Shown here: positions 47,175-59,550 of the stretch, piece by piece
How the letters are laid out: each line of letters opens with the position of its first letter
Numbering within the stretch: the stretch's first letter is position 1
NCBI GenBank assembly: GCA_004352715.1
Contig: SCFE01000115.1
Span: 329,811 to 393,810, forward strand
DNA from: Hofstenia miamia
Lineage: Eukaryota > Xenacoelomorpha > Acoela
DNA length: 64,000 bases
Direction: 5' to 3'
The notes under the pieces: model-generated
Told to the model about the DNA's origin: nothing
Databases searched by the model: none
The model's input: the letters and a program-made list of their open reading frames with translations, nothing else
Position numbers and translations under genes: made by a program

Positions 47175-48056
47175 TTTGCTAAAACTAAATATTGAAAAAA
47201 CTATATGGTAATTAAGAATAGAAAAAATGAATCAACATTAGAAAGTATTAAGATATGTAACAACATCATTCAGGAATCACCAAAAATGAAATATTTGGGA
47301 GTAGTAATTGATAAATAAATTGAATTTTGAAGACGAGGGAAACAACATCATAAAGAAAATGGCGTATGGTATATGATCAATTCAAAAAATTGGAAAGTTT
47401 ATACCAATAGAATGGAAGGTAATACTCTTTCGATCACCTGTTTTATTCCATTTTTTGTATTCATGTTGTTTATTAACGAACTTAAATATAAGGCAAAATC
47501 GAAATTAGAGAAAGTATTTAAATGGGGAATAAACATAATTAGCAATAAAAATAAAAAAGAAATAATGTGCAAATATCATCTAAGATCATTAGAAGCTCTT
47601 CAAAATATTAGATGTTTATCGATATTTTGGAAAAGAAAATCGAACGTTTCTAATCATTTAAATCAAAGAACAATTACATTTGGTAAAACTAAGTACAATA
47701 GAAAAGTAATGAAGAACGGATTCCTAAATTATTAAATATCACTATGGAACAAATTGGATTACAGTACAAGAAGTGAAAAAATTATACAATATTTAAGAAG
47801 TTGAAAAACATGATTACACAACAAAATATCAATTATCTGACTAATTATAGAATAAGATGTGCAACTCAAGAACAATAAGTAAAAATATTTATTAAGTTAT
47901 ATGTAATTTATAAACTTAACTAAGAAACAAACATTTACTGACATAACTAAGCTCATATGAAGAAAGTTGCATTATTTATGTTCTTAATAAGTTTGTAAAC
48001 TTAATATATGTATGTGTGCATGAGAACTTAAATATATGTTATTATTAATGTAAACG
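47175..48056 (+). mobile_element. LINE-B 3' fragment inserted in LINE-A
   Basis: Nearly identical to about 52786-53540 of the longer LINE-B copy, e.g. LKYKAKSKLEKVFKWGIN and SNKNKKEIMCKY. It begins at RT palm-end level (LLKLNIEKT) and runs through the C-terminus and 3' UTR, as a 5'-truncated insertion would. Confidence 0.75.
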
Positions 48057-48819
48057 AAAAAGAATGCAATAAAATTGTTCAAAATGTAGAGAAGTCAATT
48101 AAAAATTTTGGAACGAAAGGGCCAAGTGGAGCAATTGAAATTAAATGACAAAAATGATATCTTACTTTGTAAAACTAATGAAGATGCAAATATTACAGAA
48201 AGAGCACTTGGTAAATTGAGGAACGTAAGTATAAAAAAATCGTTCAAACCTGCAAAAGTCAAGATTACTAATTACTAGTATAGATAGTGAAGAGATTCCA
48301 ACCCTAACAATGCATCAAGTATACCATGTATTGAAAAGTGTCAAAAAAAACATCAACAGGATACGACGGAATACCATATTAGTTTATTAAAAAAATTTCG
48401 CATATAATTACACTAATAGTTCATTATACATGTATATTTGCGGAATCGCTAAGAACTGCTAAATTCCCGAAAATTTGGAAAACTGGTTATAATAATACCA
48501 ATTCCAAAATTACTACCGGCAAAACTACATAATTTATGACCAATTAGCATCACTTCAATATTATCAAGAACTTTTGAAAAACGTGTATTTAATTTTCACA
48601 TCAAAGATATCTACAATAATCATTTAAATATAAATCGGCATGGATTCCGAACAAATGGAACAACAACAAATGCTGTTATTGAACTGCAAAATAGAATTCT
48701 GTCATACAAAAATGAAAATTATGATTATGTAAGATTAATCAGCCTTGATATCAAGAAAGTTTTTGACAATGTAAATCACTACATTTTATTTAAAAAATTA
48801 AACAATATAACACATTTAA

Positions 48820-49595
48820 CCCTATGATTACCAAAGGGACGTCAATTTGACCACTCCATGATATATTGTGCAGTATTTCTGTAGAGCAAACATTATATGA
48901 ACTCATCTTCCTTGACTTAAGTTGTATATATAGCAACTCTGAAACAAGCTTCATCGATCGAACAAACCCATCTGACAAGCAATTATCTTGCCTGTTCCTG
49001 ATTGGCTACTCCAAACTTGTGAATTTCGTCAATTCTATTATTTAGTTATTATCTTTCTGTCTCACGCAATTGAATCTCATTTACTGCTGAACACGCATCG
49101 TGCACTATATGCTACTGTTTAGTCTGTCATTCTATTGATTACTCAGTCATTATTCATTCCAGTACTGATGGCAACTGCTCGACCAAAACGTTACACTGCA
49201 GAAGAAGTAACAAGCATCAATTACAATGACGATTATCAGTCTGATAATGATGGAGTTTCAAGTGATGATGCTGATGCTGAAATGGACATCATTCACATAG
49301 CAGATGTGCGTGTTTCCGGAGATGCTCAGGAGGTTGACTCCACCAGCAGCAGTAAAGAGGATGAATCAAAGCCAATACCTCGGCGTGTTCAGGGCCTGAT
49401 ACTAGTTGCGCCTCCAGTTCTCGGTAGTGGTGGCGACGGTCGAGGACTCGGTAAATTTGTTGCTAAAATCTATATAATTACTTGCCATGCATATTTTACT
49501 TTGAATATAAACTACAATAAAATTTTTAATGTTGTGGTCAAATTGACCTCCTGTTGGTAATTCTAGGGTAACGAATTACCTTGGTAATCCTAGGG
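48820..49595 (+). mobile_element. piggyBac derivative, 776 bp, TTAA target, inserted in LINE-A
   Basis: TTAA stands on both sides (48816-48819, 49596-49599). Ends CCCTATGATTACCAAAGG and CCTTGGTAATCCTAGGG are imperfect inverse repeats, with a subterminal inverted GTCAATTTGACCAC / GTGGTCAAATTGAC pair. This is piggyBac architecture. It keeps one ORF (next entry) and lacks the DDD catalytic domain. Confidence 0.93.
49135..49560 (+). CDS. piggyBac transposase N-terminal fragment ORF
   Basis: 141 codons, open to a TAA only 35 bp before the element's right end. A more typical start is the internal ATG of MATARPKRYTAEEV at codon 12. The next 80 residues are Asp/Glu/Ser-rich (DDYQSDNDGVSSDDADAEMD), like the acidic N-terminal tail of piggyBac transposases. 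After GGDGRGLGKFVAKIY the frame runs into the terminal region, so the catalytic core is deleted. Whether it is expressed is unknown. Confidence 0.65.
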   Translation: MITQSLFIPVLMATARPKRYTAEEVTSINYNDDYQSDNDGVSSDDADAEMDIIHIADVRVSGDAQEVDSTSSSKEDESKPIPRRVQGLILVAPPVLGSGGDGRGLGKFVAKIYIITCHAYFTLNINYNKIFNVVVKLTSCW

Positions 49596-50279
49596 TTAAG
49601 TCCGTACATCATTAATTGGCTTGATAGTTTTATTGAGAATAGACAACAAATGGTTAAATATAATAACACTTTCGGATATGAAAAAGATCAACAAAGGTAT
49701 TCCTCAAGACTCCGTTTGTGGCCCATTTCTGTTCAATGTATGTATTGATTCTTGAAATTGTGACTCTTTAAATATTACAAATGGTTCTATTATTAAGTAT
49801 GCTGATGATACACTGATTTGTTTTCCAACCTATTTAATTACTGATATGATTAAATCTTGGTATGAAGAAAACAAATTTGAAATTAATTATAGAAAGAGTC
49901 GCTGGAAAATATTATAATATTGAAGAGAAAATTTGTTGATAATATATCTAAAATTTATTGCTATTCCTCAGTAACAACAATGAAATATCTTGGATTTACC
50001 GTATATAGCTTTCATTTAAAAAACATATTGCTCAAGTTTATAAAAGATCAATGAGAAATTTCTATATAATATTAAAAGTAAAAGATTTAAATCAAGTTGA
50101 AACTGAAATTATATTTAATTCCCTAGTTAATTCTATTATAATTTACGACATACAAGTATATGCAGGTGAATCAGAAAAATCTTTATCTAAGTTTAACAAC
50201 ATATACAAGAAAGCGTTTAAATATAAACTTATATTACTAAAAAATTAAATATTTTCATCATTAAAGCAAAAGACAAAGC

Positions 50280-53200
50280 ATTACATCAACACATTGAATA
50301 CTCTCAAAAACATCCATTACTTTGATCATTATTATGTAAGAAAATGTAGCAACTGTGGTGAATTTGGTCATTCTACAAAGGTATATTTAATGAAAACATC
50401 TAACTGTATGTACTGCATGGATAATGACTACTATAAGAATTGTCCAGTTAAAAATGTTAAGGAAATGCATAAATGCATCAACTGCAAAAATTCAAATAAG
50501 TTTAAGAAATCAACTAATAACCATAACGCATTTAGTAAAGAGTGTCCTATATATATAAATGAAATGCCGTTGACTAATTTAAAGACCAATCATGAATTGT
50601 AATAAAATTGCATACGAAAATATTATACCCTGCAACAAAGTAAATGAAAAAATTGTAATTAAACAAAATAAATTAAAATTAGTAAATACCAATTTCCACA
50701 GTATTATGAATAAAGTTGATAAATTTTACAATCTAAATTAGAATTTTGATGACAGTACAATCATTGGCGTGACGGAAACTTGGTTAAAATCTAATGACTA
50801 CTTAAAAAGTTTAAATGACAAATTTTTTATCTTTCGAAGGGTAGAAGACAAGCTTTAACACATAAAACTAGAGGTGGTGGTGTTTTGCTTAATATACCAC
50901 GCAAATTCAATCAAATAATCAGAGATGATATTTCTGAAAATTATTCTGAATTTGATAGCTTATGGGTTCAATTTAATGTATGTGGAGTCTGTTATTTGAT
51001 CAATTTAAGTTATTGGAGTAAGAAACAATCATTTCAAGCTTTTGAAGAAAACTTATACAAAAAAATTTGCATTGCAAATCAAACAACAAACTTAGTTATT
51101 ATTGTGGGTGATTATAACCAAAATTATTTGTGAAATTGAAAAAAGGAAAATTAACGATTTAATTGATGTCTTTAGTATGGAAGTTCTGAATAAAAATATA
51201 CCAACGCATATCAACTTTGCTAAGTCTTCTTTGAATGATTATATGATTACTAACATCTCAAGCATTAGGGCATATGAAGTTTTTGTTACAGATTTTTTCA
51301 TATCAGGCCATTTACTGACATGTGCAATATTTGATAATATAAAGACTCAACCAGATTCACGGATATATTGCACTAAAACATTTTAATTAAAGAAATACTT
51401 TAACAACAAAAATTTTTTGAAGGAATTGATCAACTTAAATTGGAATGATTATTACTTTGGTACAACAGTGGATCAAAAAATGTTTATAATTGATATTTTA
51501 ACAAGTATTTATCATAAGCTTTGTCCTGTTATAAAGATTCAAAACACAACGTAAAGAATAGTAACAAAACGTGGAAGATATGGATATATAAAGAAACGAA
51601 GGAATGCATTAGGAAAAAGCATAAGGCATATGCAATTGTTTGTCAAAACAAATCGAAAGCCAATTATGATCATTATAAAACATTAAGAAATAAAGCCTCA
51701 ACAAAATGTAATTTTGATCTACAAGCTTTTTTACAAAAATCTTTTAATGAAAAAAATCTGTTAAACAAAAGTGGTCATTTATTTCAAATTTTTTAAGTTT
51801 TAAAGAAGAAAATGAAATTCTTTATATAGTAAATGATAATGGTGAATGCATTACAAATGACAAAGAAATTAGTAATATTTTTAATGAAAGATTTGTGAAA
51901 CTAGGAATGAATGACAACTTAAATATAAAGTTTAAACATTTTTATCATAAGCATCGCAATATTAGAAAACATGATAATCCCTATAAACCAAGATTTATTA
52001 CATTAGTAGAATTTTATAAAGAAATAAAGGAAATTAATTGGAACAAAGCGAAAGGTCATTGTAAATTTCCTCCTTGGTTGTTGAAAGGTGCCTTAAGTAT
52101 TTTATTGAGACCTTTGTGTGACTTATTTAATCAATGCTTGGCAGAATCAACTTACCCTGATTACTTAATAATTGCTAAAGTTACACCAATATATAAGAAA
52201 GTAAGAAAAGATCTTGCAGAAAATTACCGACTAATTTCAGTGTTAACAGTCATTAATAAAATATTTGAAAAATTATTCAACCAAATTAACCTACAGTATA
52301 TTTGGAACAAAATGAATTAATATCAAAACATCAGTTTGGTTATCAAAAAGATACCTCTACAAGTGATGTCTTACTTTATGCTGTTGAAGACTGGAGATCA
52401 AAATTTGATAGGAATAAAAAAATATATATAGCATCATTAGATATTTCAAAGGCATTTAATTCAATAAGCCATTCTATTTTATTGGAAAAGTTAAAGCAGA
52501 TTTATAATTTTAGTGATTCATTAATAAAATTATTAAATAGTTATTTAAGTAATAGATACCTGTATGTGAAACTCAGGGAGAAGAAATATCAAATTCATTA
52601 GAAATAAACCATGAAGTACAACAAGAATCAGTACTGAGTCCATTGCTATTTAAGTTATATTTAAATGATGTGGAATAGCACATTAATAGTAATCATGTAC
52701 AATTTGCAGATGATACTCTCATTTTTTGTAATGATATTTTAAATTTACAAGAAAATGTCGAAAAATTGCAATCATTCTTTAATAATAATTTGCTAAAACT
52801 AAATATTGAAAAAACTATATTTATGGTAATTAAGAATAGAAGAAATGAATCAACATTAGAAAGTATTAAGATATGTAACAACATCAGTCAGGAATCACCA
52901 AAAAATGAAATATTTGGGAGTAGTAATTTATAAGAAATTGAATTTTGAAGACGAGAGAAACAAAATCATAAAGAAAATGACGTATGGTATAAGATCAATT
53001 CAAAAAATTGAAAAGTTTATACCAATATAATGGAGGGAAATACTCTTTCGATCACTTGTTCTATCCCATTTCTTGTACTCATGTTGTTTAAACGAACTTA
53101 AATATAAGGCAAAATCGAAATTAGAGAAAGTATTTAAATGGGGAATAAACATAATTAGCAATAAAAATAAAAAAGAAATAATGTGCAAATATGAAAAGAA

Positions 53201-53545
53201 GTGCGGATTGCTAAATTATTCAATATCACTATGGAACAAATTAGATTACTGTACAAGAAGTGAAAAAAATTCAATATTTAAGAAGTTGAAAAACATGATT
53301 ACACAACAAAATATCAATTATCTGACTAATTATAGAATAAGATGTGCAACTCAAGAACAATAAGTAAAAATATTTATTAAGTTATATGTAATTTAAAAAC
53401 GTAACCAAGAAATAAACATTTACTGTCATAACTAAGCTCATATGAAGAAAGTTGCATTATTTATGTTCTTCATAAGTTTGTAAACTTAATACATGTATAT
53501 GTACTGAGAACTCAAATATATGTTGTTGCTAAAAAAATTTCATTA
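50280..53545 (+). mobile_element. LINE-B: longest LINE copy, ORF1 zinc knuckles to 3' UTR
   Basis: In order: an ORF1 end with CCHC-type knuckles CSNCGEFGHSTK and CMYCMDNDYYKNC and a third KCINCKNSN (50294-50602); an endonuclease with GVTETWLKS (50765), IVGDYNQNYL (51100) and THINFAKSSLNDYMI (51210); a linker (51521-51796); RT with NYRLISVLTVINKIFEKLF, HQFGYQKDTSTSDVLL, ASLDISKAFNSISHSI, QQESVLSPLLFKLYLND and an intact QFADDTLIFC (52700); thumb and C-terminus LLNYSISLWNKLDYC (53210) ending TAA near 53363; then a 3' UTR. A few frameshifts split the ORFs, but it is the best-kept LINE here. A jockey/I-like clade is likely. Confidence 0.85.
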
Positions 53546-55540
53546 ATAGTTATTAATTTCTTTACAAATTATTCACTCTAAATTTACTTAATTTTATAAT
53601 AACATTTTATTTCACTAAATCTTAATAATTCGCAGTAATAGTTTATGAATATAATCTTCTCTCATATTTAGACGTGATTGAAATGATCCAATTAAAATGC
53701 TTCCAATGATTTTAATGTTTGGCATCAGTATTCTTTATTTCATAACAGGCAAACAAAAGCAAAAAATAAAATTGAAATAAGGTCCATTTTGTTTAAATAC
53801 TTACAAATTTAATACCTATGCATACATATTTAAAAAAAAATTAACGTCAAGATGTTCTTTTGGATTACACTTCTGTGAAGAGACAATGTAAGTGATTTTC
53901 ATAAAAAGTTCATTAAAGCAGCATAATACAAAAATCTAAAAGCATTTTGTAAGAGCCGAGTATCTGAGAAAATGTATGCATTTTGCACTTAAAATGTAAA
54001 TAAAAGCTTAAAGCGAAGGAAGCCTCTACTGATAAGCCAGGGACCCTATTTCCAATTAGTTTAGCTTTTAAAAATACAATTTTTTTACAAGAATATGGTG
54101 AAATATCACACATTTTATTTGCCTGGTTAGCTTGGACATTAGTCAAATAGGTATTCTGCTATTTTTATTAATAAATTAGATTTGAAGTTTTTCAATGTAT
54201 GCTATGCCAAAAAAGTCGTCTCAACTCAATAAAGCCTTAGTAACCGAAAAGTATCTTCGAGTATTTTCAGTTATCTGATGGTAAAAAGTCATAGAAAGTG
54301 TACAAAACATTTCAAATCATCAACATTTATTCAGTAATTCATTGAGCTACAAAGAGAGAATTAGTTTGATTAACTGTTTGTCACTTCAGTGCTTCAATTG
54401 AATATTCCTTTGAATAAAACAAAGCATACAATGATGAACCTACTTCAATTATGTGGAAAGCACAATACGTGCAAAATCTACGAAAGTGAATGATATCATG
54501 GCAAATGCAAAGGCTACAACTGTAAAAATTCGAACACGAGCTAAATAATTCAGATCAATCCGGAATCAAATCCAACCCATATAAACTTGATGTGCATCGT
54601 GATAGGAAGCTGCAAAATATCAGCAATAAAATAACTTCCAGGCAATGAAAAAGATTGCCAATGAATTTTAAGTCAATTATATTTTAACCTTAATCAGCCT
54701 AGCGCCCGTTTTAAAGGGCAAACAGTTTTTCCACATTTACAAAGAATATTCTCGAAGCCTATTTCGCAATTTGAAAATCTTGGAGCATGGGTAGGTCTAT
54801 TGGGGAACATGATTTAATGTAATGTTGAAAACTTCTATTAAAGCTTATTGCTGCAGCAGAGATTGTTGAATAGATTAAAAGTTTTCTTTGAAAATTTCAA
54901 ATTTTGAAAAAGATTTAAATTCTCTGCATTGCCAATGATCATGTATTTATAAGGTTAAAATCCCATGGAAGCAACAAAGAACATTTTTATGTTCTTTTTC
55001 GTTTATTTCTGTAATACGGCTCTGTGAATTCACTTCTTATATTCCGAATATTCAAGTAATGCATTTGCAAATCTGAAGCCGAATTTAAATTCAAGATAAA
55101 AATTAGTATGTTTGATAAGTTCTATTATATATGTTAATATCTACATTTCAAAAATGACTTTGAAACATGAAAATTTTAGCTGTTTATTCCATAATAAAAT
55201 AATTCAACTTAGAAATTTGCTTTATGTATTTCCCAAAAAATTATTAACCCTAAACATTCATATTATTTCAATAATTTCAGTACCAATCAAGATTTTCTAA
55301 ATTCGGCACTGTTCTGTTCCAAAATTCGAATTGAATCCAATATAGGTTCGGATTCCGATGCTTGTAAGACCCTATGTTGAAATTTTTTAATGTTAATCTA
55401 AGTGCACATATTTGCCAGATAGAATGGGGTTAACTAATAAAAATTTAATAAATATTCGCAAAATTGAAGAATTTTTCACGGACTGATATTATAAAAATGC
55501 TGATTTCGACTTTTTTTCACAAAAAGTATTTCGTAATTTT
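53546..55540. other. AT-rich stretch without recognisable gene
   Basis: Only short ORFs without domains, no TIR pair seen. Confidence 0.45.
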
Positions 55541-55544
55541 TTTC

Positions 55545-56490
55545 AGATTGGGTGTATGCTAAAAAAGGAGTTCCACAGTGAACAATTTTGGGTCCCTTAC
55601 TATTAAATATTTATATAAATGATTTTTCCGATTTAACAACATGTGACGTTATACAATATGCCGATGATACAATATTATTTAATTCAAATAAACGTCCCGC
55701 AAATGCCTATTCAAACTCTCGAAAGAAATTGTACTTCTCTCACTAAATATTTTCTTCCTTAAGGCTAGTTGAATAATCCTTTAAAAACTCAATTCTGCAT
55801 TGTTAAATCTACTGATACCTTACAATATAAAACTAATTTTAACGGTATCCATATAAAGTAAGTTGAGTCCTTTAAATACATTGGAATTATTTTCGATTCA
55901 CACTTAAATTTGGAAAAGCAACTAAATCATATTAGAAAAATTGCCATATCGATTAAAGCAATGAACTTAATCTCTCAAAAACTTCCAACTAATGCAAAAA
56001 TTCAATTAATTCATATTCTAGTATTAAGTGATTTCAACTAATCGAATATACTCTACACAGATATAAACTGTAATTCCCTCAGAAAATTCCAGGTGCAACA
56101 AAATTGAGTTATCAAAGTTAAAAATCATAGCTTTAATAAGTATAATGAATACAGAAAAATCTCAAACTTGTTTCTAAATCCACAACACTGTCTATATAAA
56201 GGTCCTAAAGACATTCTTCAAAATAATTAATAGTACTTTCCCATATAAGAAAACTGACTTTCTTTCCGAAAAAATAATTAATAAACAAAAAAGAACACAT
56301 TTAATTGATGCAATCAGGTATAGGAATCGAATAATGAAAAACAATAAACACTTTAAAAAACCTTAAGATTGATATTAAAATACTTTTGCACCTTTAATAT
56401 AAAAAGACTGAAATGGCGAGGTTATAAATTTTTCAATCCTGATTATTAGAAACTAACATTGCCATAACCCAAGTCAATTATCATTCTTAT
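55545..56490 (+). mobile_element. LINE-D: 5'-truncated copy starting in the RT palm
   Basis: Begins at KKGVPQ (then a stop) TILGPLLFNIYINDFSDL and QYADDTILFNSN near 55560-55685, then decays into scattered matches to the LINE at 59560-62940. Ends with a CCTGATTATTAGAAACTAAC segment matching ATTATTCAACTAAC near 62790. Confidence 0.75.
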
Positions 56491-56926
56491 TTGTAAATAT
56501 TTCTTGTTTTGTTTTATTTTATTTTGTTTTTATTTTTTTTCTTGACGGCTTCAGAATTGTTTTGCGTATTTTTATTGTTCAAACAATTTTTGAATATAGT
56601 CATTTCTTCTTCTTCTTCAAATTTTACATCGCAAATTATGGGAAATGCTATAATCATGTTTTCATAATGCAAGATGAAGTATTTCAATGTCGGTGAAGAC
56701 CAGCAGAATGTGTAGTTCATGTCAATGTAAGTATGGTCTTCGCAAAGCTCTGCAAGAAACCTTCAAAATTTAAAAAACGGATTGCAAATAAGAGGACGGG
56801 GTAACTATTCACAATTAGTTTTTTAGCTACATAGAAAATGCAAACTGGACAACAATCATTAAAGACATGTGTTTCAATGTAATTCATATTTGAGAATAAA
56901 ACGAGGTTGGTTTATAAGGGCGCAGT

Positions 56927-57290
56927 TTGAAGATTGTAAAGTTTTTAAAAATTGTAAAGTGTTCCTCCGGATACAAGTTGTTGTTAAGAGATCAATTGGC
57001 TTCACATATGTCCTACAATGTTGTCAGGTTGGCCCGACAGCATCAAGTTTTCATTATTGCTGTCAGCAAACAACACTCATTTTCTTCAACCTCTTTTAAT
57101 GTCAGTCTCTTTAGTTCCATGAAAAGGTGGCGAAAGATTTTAGCGTATTGTTGCGCTGAGTTCCCTTCAAAAGGCATTCTACCATTGCAAAAAATGCGAT
57201 TACCCAATATAAAGAATGTCTACGATCCAGATTATACAGTGGTGGAATTGTTATTTGAAATTCTGAAGAAACCTTGAAACAAATTCCAGG
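56927..57290 (+). pseudogene. pogo/Tigger-type DDE transposase relic
   Basis: An open stretch reads LLLRDQLASHMSYNVVRLAR, QHQVFIIAVSKQHSF, FNVSLFSSMKRWRKILAYCC. This parallels the DDE segment of Tigger transposases (SH...V.LAR...I...PPHTSH.LQPLDV.VF..LK..WR). The PPHTSH and QPLD parts are altered (VSKQHS, STSFN) and the first catalytic residues are not seen. A dead fragment; a domesticated gene would need intact flanking exons that are absent. Confidence 0.6.
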
Positions 57291-57299
57291 TACCTCCTC

Positions 57300-59550
57300 A
57301 TAATCAGAATCCAATCAAATTCACAGAGAACTCGATAATAGTTTGATCGCCCTACTAAACGAGCCACACCTTCAATCTAGCGAGAAAAAAATTCAAGCAA
57401 GCCCGGGTACCGAGATTGATGTAGACTGGGGATTTGTCTGCAAGCAAAAATTGCCAGCATATCATCGCCTTAACTCTATTTCCACTAGGAATTTTTAAAT
57501 TTCTGTGATTACTTCAGTAAGAAATTTTTAAATGCTTATAACTCACGAACTGACGAAGATATTGATAATCTGAAAACACCACAAGATAGAGAACTGTCTC
57601 CTCTCTTTCTTCGACTTAATTTGCAACCTGGTTTTGCCCCGCCCAGGCACGATAACTTCTGATTTTGGGCACGACACGTCTGGGCGGAACTCATAGATTG
57701 TCTATAGAAAGCAAAACATTTCAGGGCAATTGTTGTCCCATGGACATTAGACCGCCTCATTATCTCAACACTAGGAATGGATAATTTCAAGCATTTTTTC
57801 CAAAAATTAGGTTTTTCTTTGAGAAAATCTATATTTGCAAGTAATCCCAGCACAAGATTAGGTCATAGCACAAATTTTCATCAATTTATGAGCGGGCACC
57901 TATCCATAGATTTTTCCATGTAAAAAGCTTTCAATATTTCTGAAAATACTCGGATAAAATTGTTAAGAAATGCGGACAAATCAATTTGCTGCGTAAGAGT
58001 AACAATAGTAGAGATAAGGTTGAGTTGTAACAAAATAATTTGTGCCCTCGTAAATTTGAAGTTAGTTGCGCCCCTGATTTGGGTCAGGTGTGATTTATTC
58101 TGCAATTTTAGCGGGTCGCATGGATGGCATTTGGTGACCCGTTTGCAACTATGATCTTAATAAATAGTTGATATAATGGGTTTATTAAGTCCTACAGAAT
58201 ATGGATTGGAAAGATGCGTATCCCTCTCTGCTTCCATGGAAAGGTTAAAAAGCATGCTTCACAACAATGGAAGTTTTTCTAAAGATAGTGTGCATTTCTA
58301 TATTGGTGCTTCTTACAACCTACTGTAATTGAATGTTTAGTATAGAATACATGAATTTTGCAAAGGCTATAAAATCCTTAGGTCAATTTTTTTTGTAAAA
58401 ATTTCGTTTTGAAGTCAAAAAGTCAAAATTGTTGGTTCAAAATTTCAAAATTTTAGGTCAAAAAAATTGCCGTATACATGACTTAGCCAACAGCTTTTAT
58501 ATGCTTTGAAATGGTTGAATTATTTTCGTGTTTCTTTGTTCTTTTACTTTGTTGCCAACATAATATTCGATGTGATCCTGTGGTGAGATGAAACTTCAGA
58601 GACATGGTTTACCTGCAATGCCCGTGATCATATCTGGTCAGACAACATATAAAACTTGTTGCAATTTACTCGATACGAAAGCGTCAATGAAAGAAGTACA
58701 TAACATAATAAACTAATGCATTTTTCACTTTTATTGTGTTGTCCCATTTCCTTTGTCCAATGTTTTTATACTGCTTTCGCAATTTTCAAATAAATAATAA
58801 TAATAGTAATTGAATATTTCCCCTAATTACTAGAATTTTTTAGTTTTCATATATAATACAATAGCGTTTCATTATCTGATTTTATCAAAATTTTGAGATA
58901 ATAACCAAACCGTAAAAGAGTAATGGGTATCTTAATACATTTGTCGAGGTCTGTAGTAACGACATCATTTCATTCAAGCCAACGAAATGATATTCTGCAT
59001 ATATGGAAATTTATTGTCAAGTCAATGAAATAGACTACGTTTTGATATGTCTGAAAAACTTGTTTTGTTGCATGACACCTTGCGTATCATGGAAAAATAG
59101 TTTTTTCCTCGGAAATTCCATCTTAAATCAAGTTTTATATCAGAATTTATCGATAATATGTTATTAGTAAAATCCGGTAAACAAGTTAAATTTACCGGAT
59201 ACTGGATATTTGGATCCTGTTGTGTAATTGCCAATTTTACCAGATACCGGATTCCGGTAAATCCCTAAAATATTCCTAAAGTATAAAAGGCTTACAAATA
59301 TTAAGCTTTTATTGAATAAAATCGTAGCAACATTATCATAAATCATCATAAACATTAATGCACAGTGCAAACTTTTATAAATGCGACATAAAGTACTTGT
59401 CGGTTTACCTTATGATAAACCGGTAAACGTAATCAATTAGCCAAGTAATTGTTCATATCAGTTCCTTAAGCAAAAATATATTTCCGATAAATCATAGCTA
59501 GGATACAAATTTTACAACAACTACAATGTGGTGTTCTATTTCTAATTTCT
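57300..59550. other. Unassigned stretch
   Basis: CCGGTAAA-rich motifs at 59170-59430 may be remains of a TIR element but no ends were defined. No host exon recognised. Confidence 0.4.

Larger units (their letters stand above)
46560..50270 (+). mobile_element. LINE-A: decayed non-LTR retrotransposon split by two later insertions
   Basis: Fragments of one LINE lie at about 46560-47175, 48057-48819 and 49596-50270. RT motifs: TFEKRVFNFHIKDIYNN, RHGFRTNGTTTNAVIEL, LISLDIKKVFDNVNHYILF (48570-48800). After the piggyBac insert the frame continues with INWLDSFIENRQQMVKYN, KGIPQDSVCGPFLFNV and IKYADDTLICF (near 49795). Many frameshifts. The insert at 47175-48056 belongs to another LINE family and the one at 48820-49595 is a piggyBac derivative. 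Confidence 0.7.

Noticed and set aside
49135-49560. Independent acidic host gene
   Set aside because: It lies wholly within an element with TTAA and piggyBac-like TIRs, and the sequence suits the acidic N-terminal tail of that transposase.
50294-50602. Host zinc-finger gene with CCHC knuckles
   Set aside because: It is followed collinearly by endonuclease and RT codons, so it is the ORF1 end of a LINE.
57536-57853. Minus-strand 105-codon frame
   Set aside because: No recognisable domain, composition like random AT/GC mix, no splice or neighbour support.
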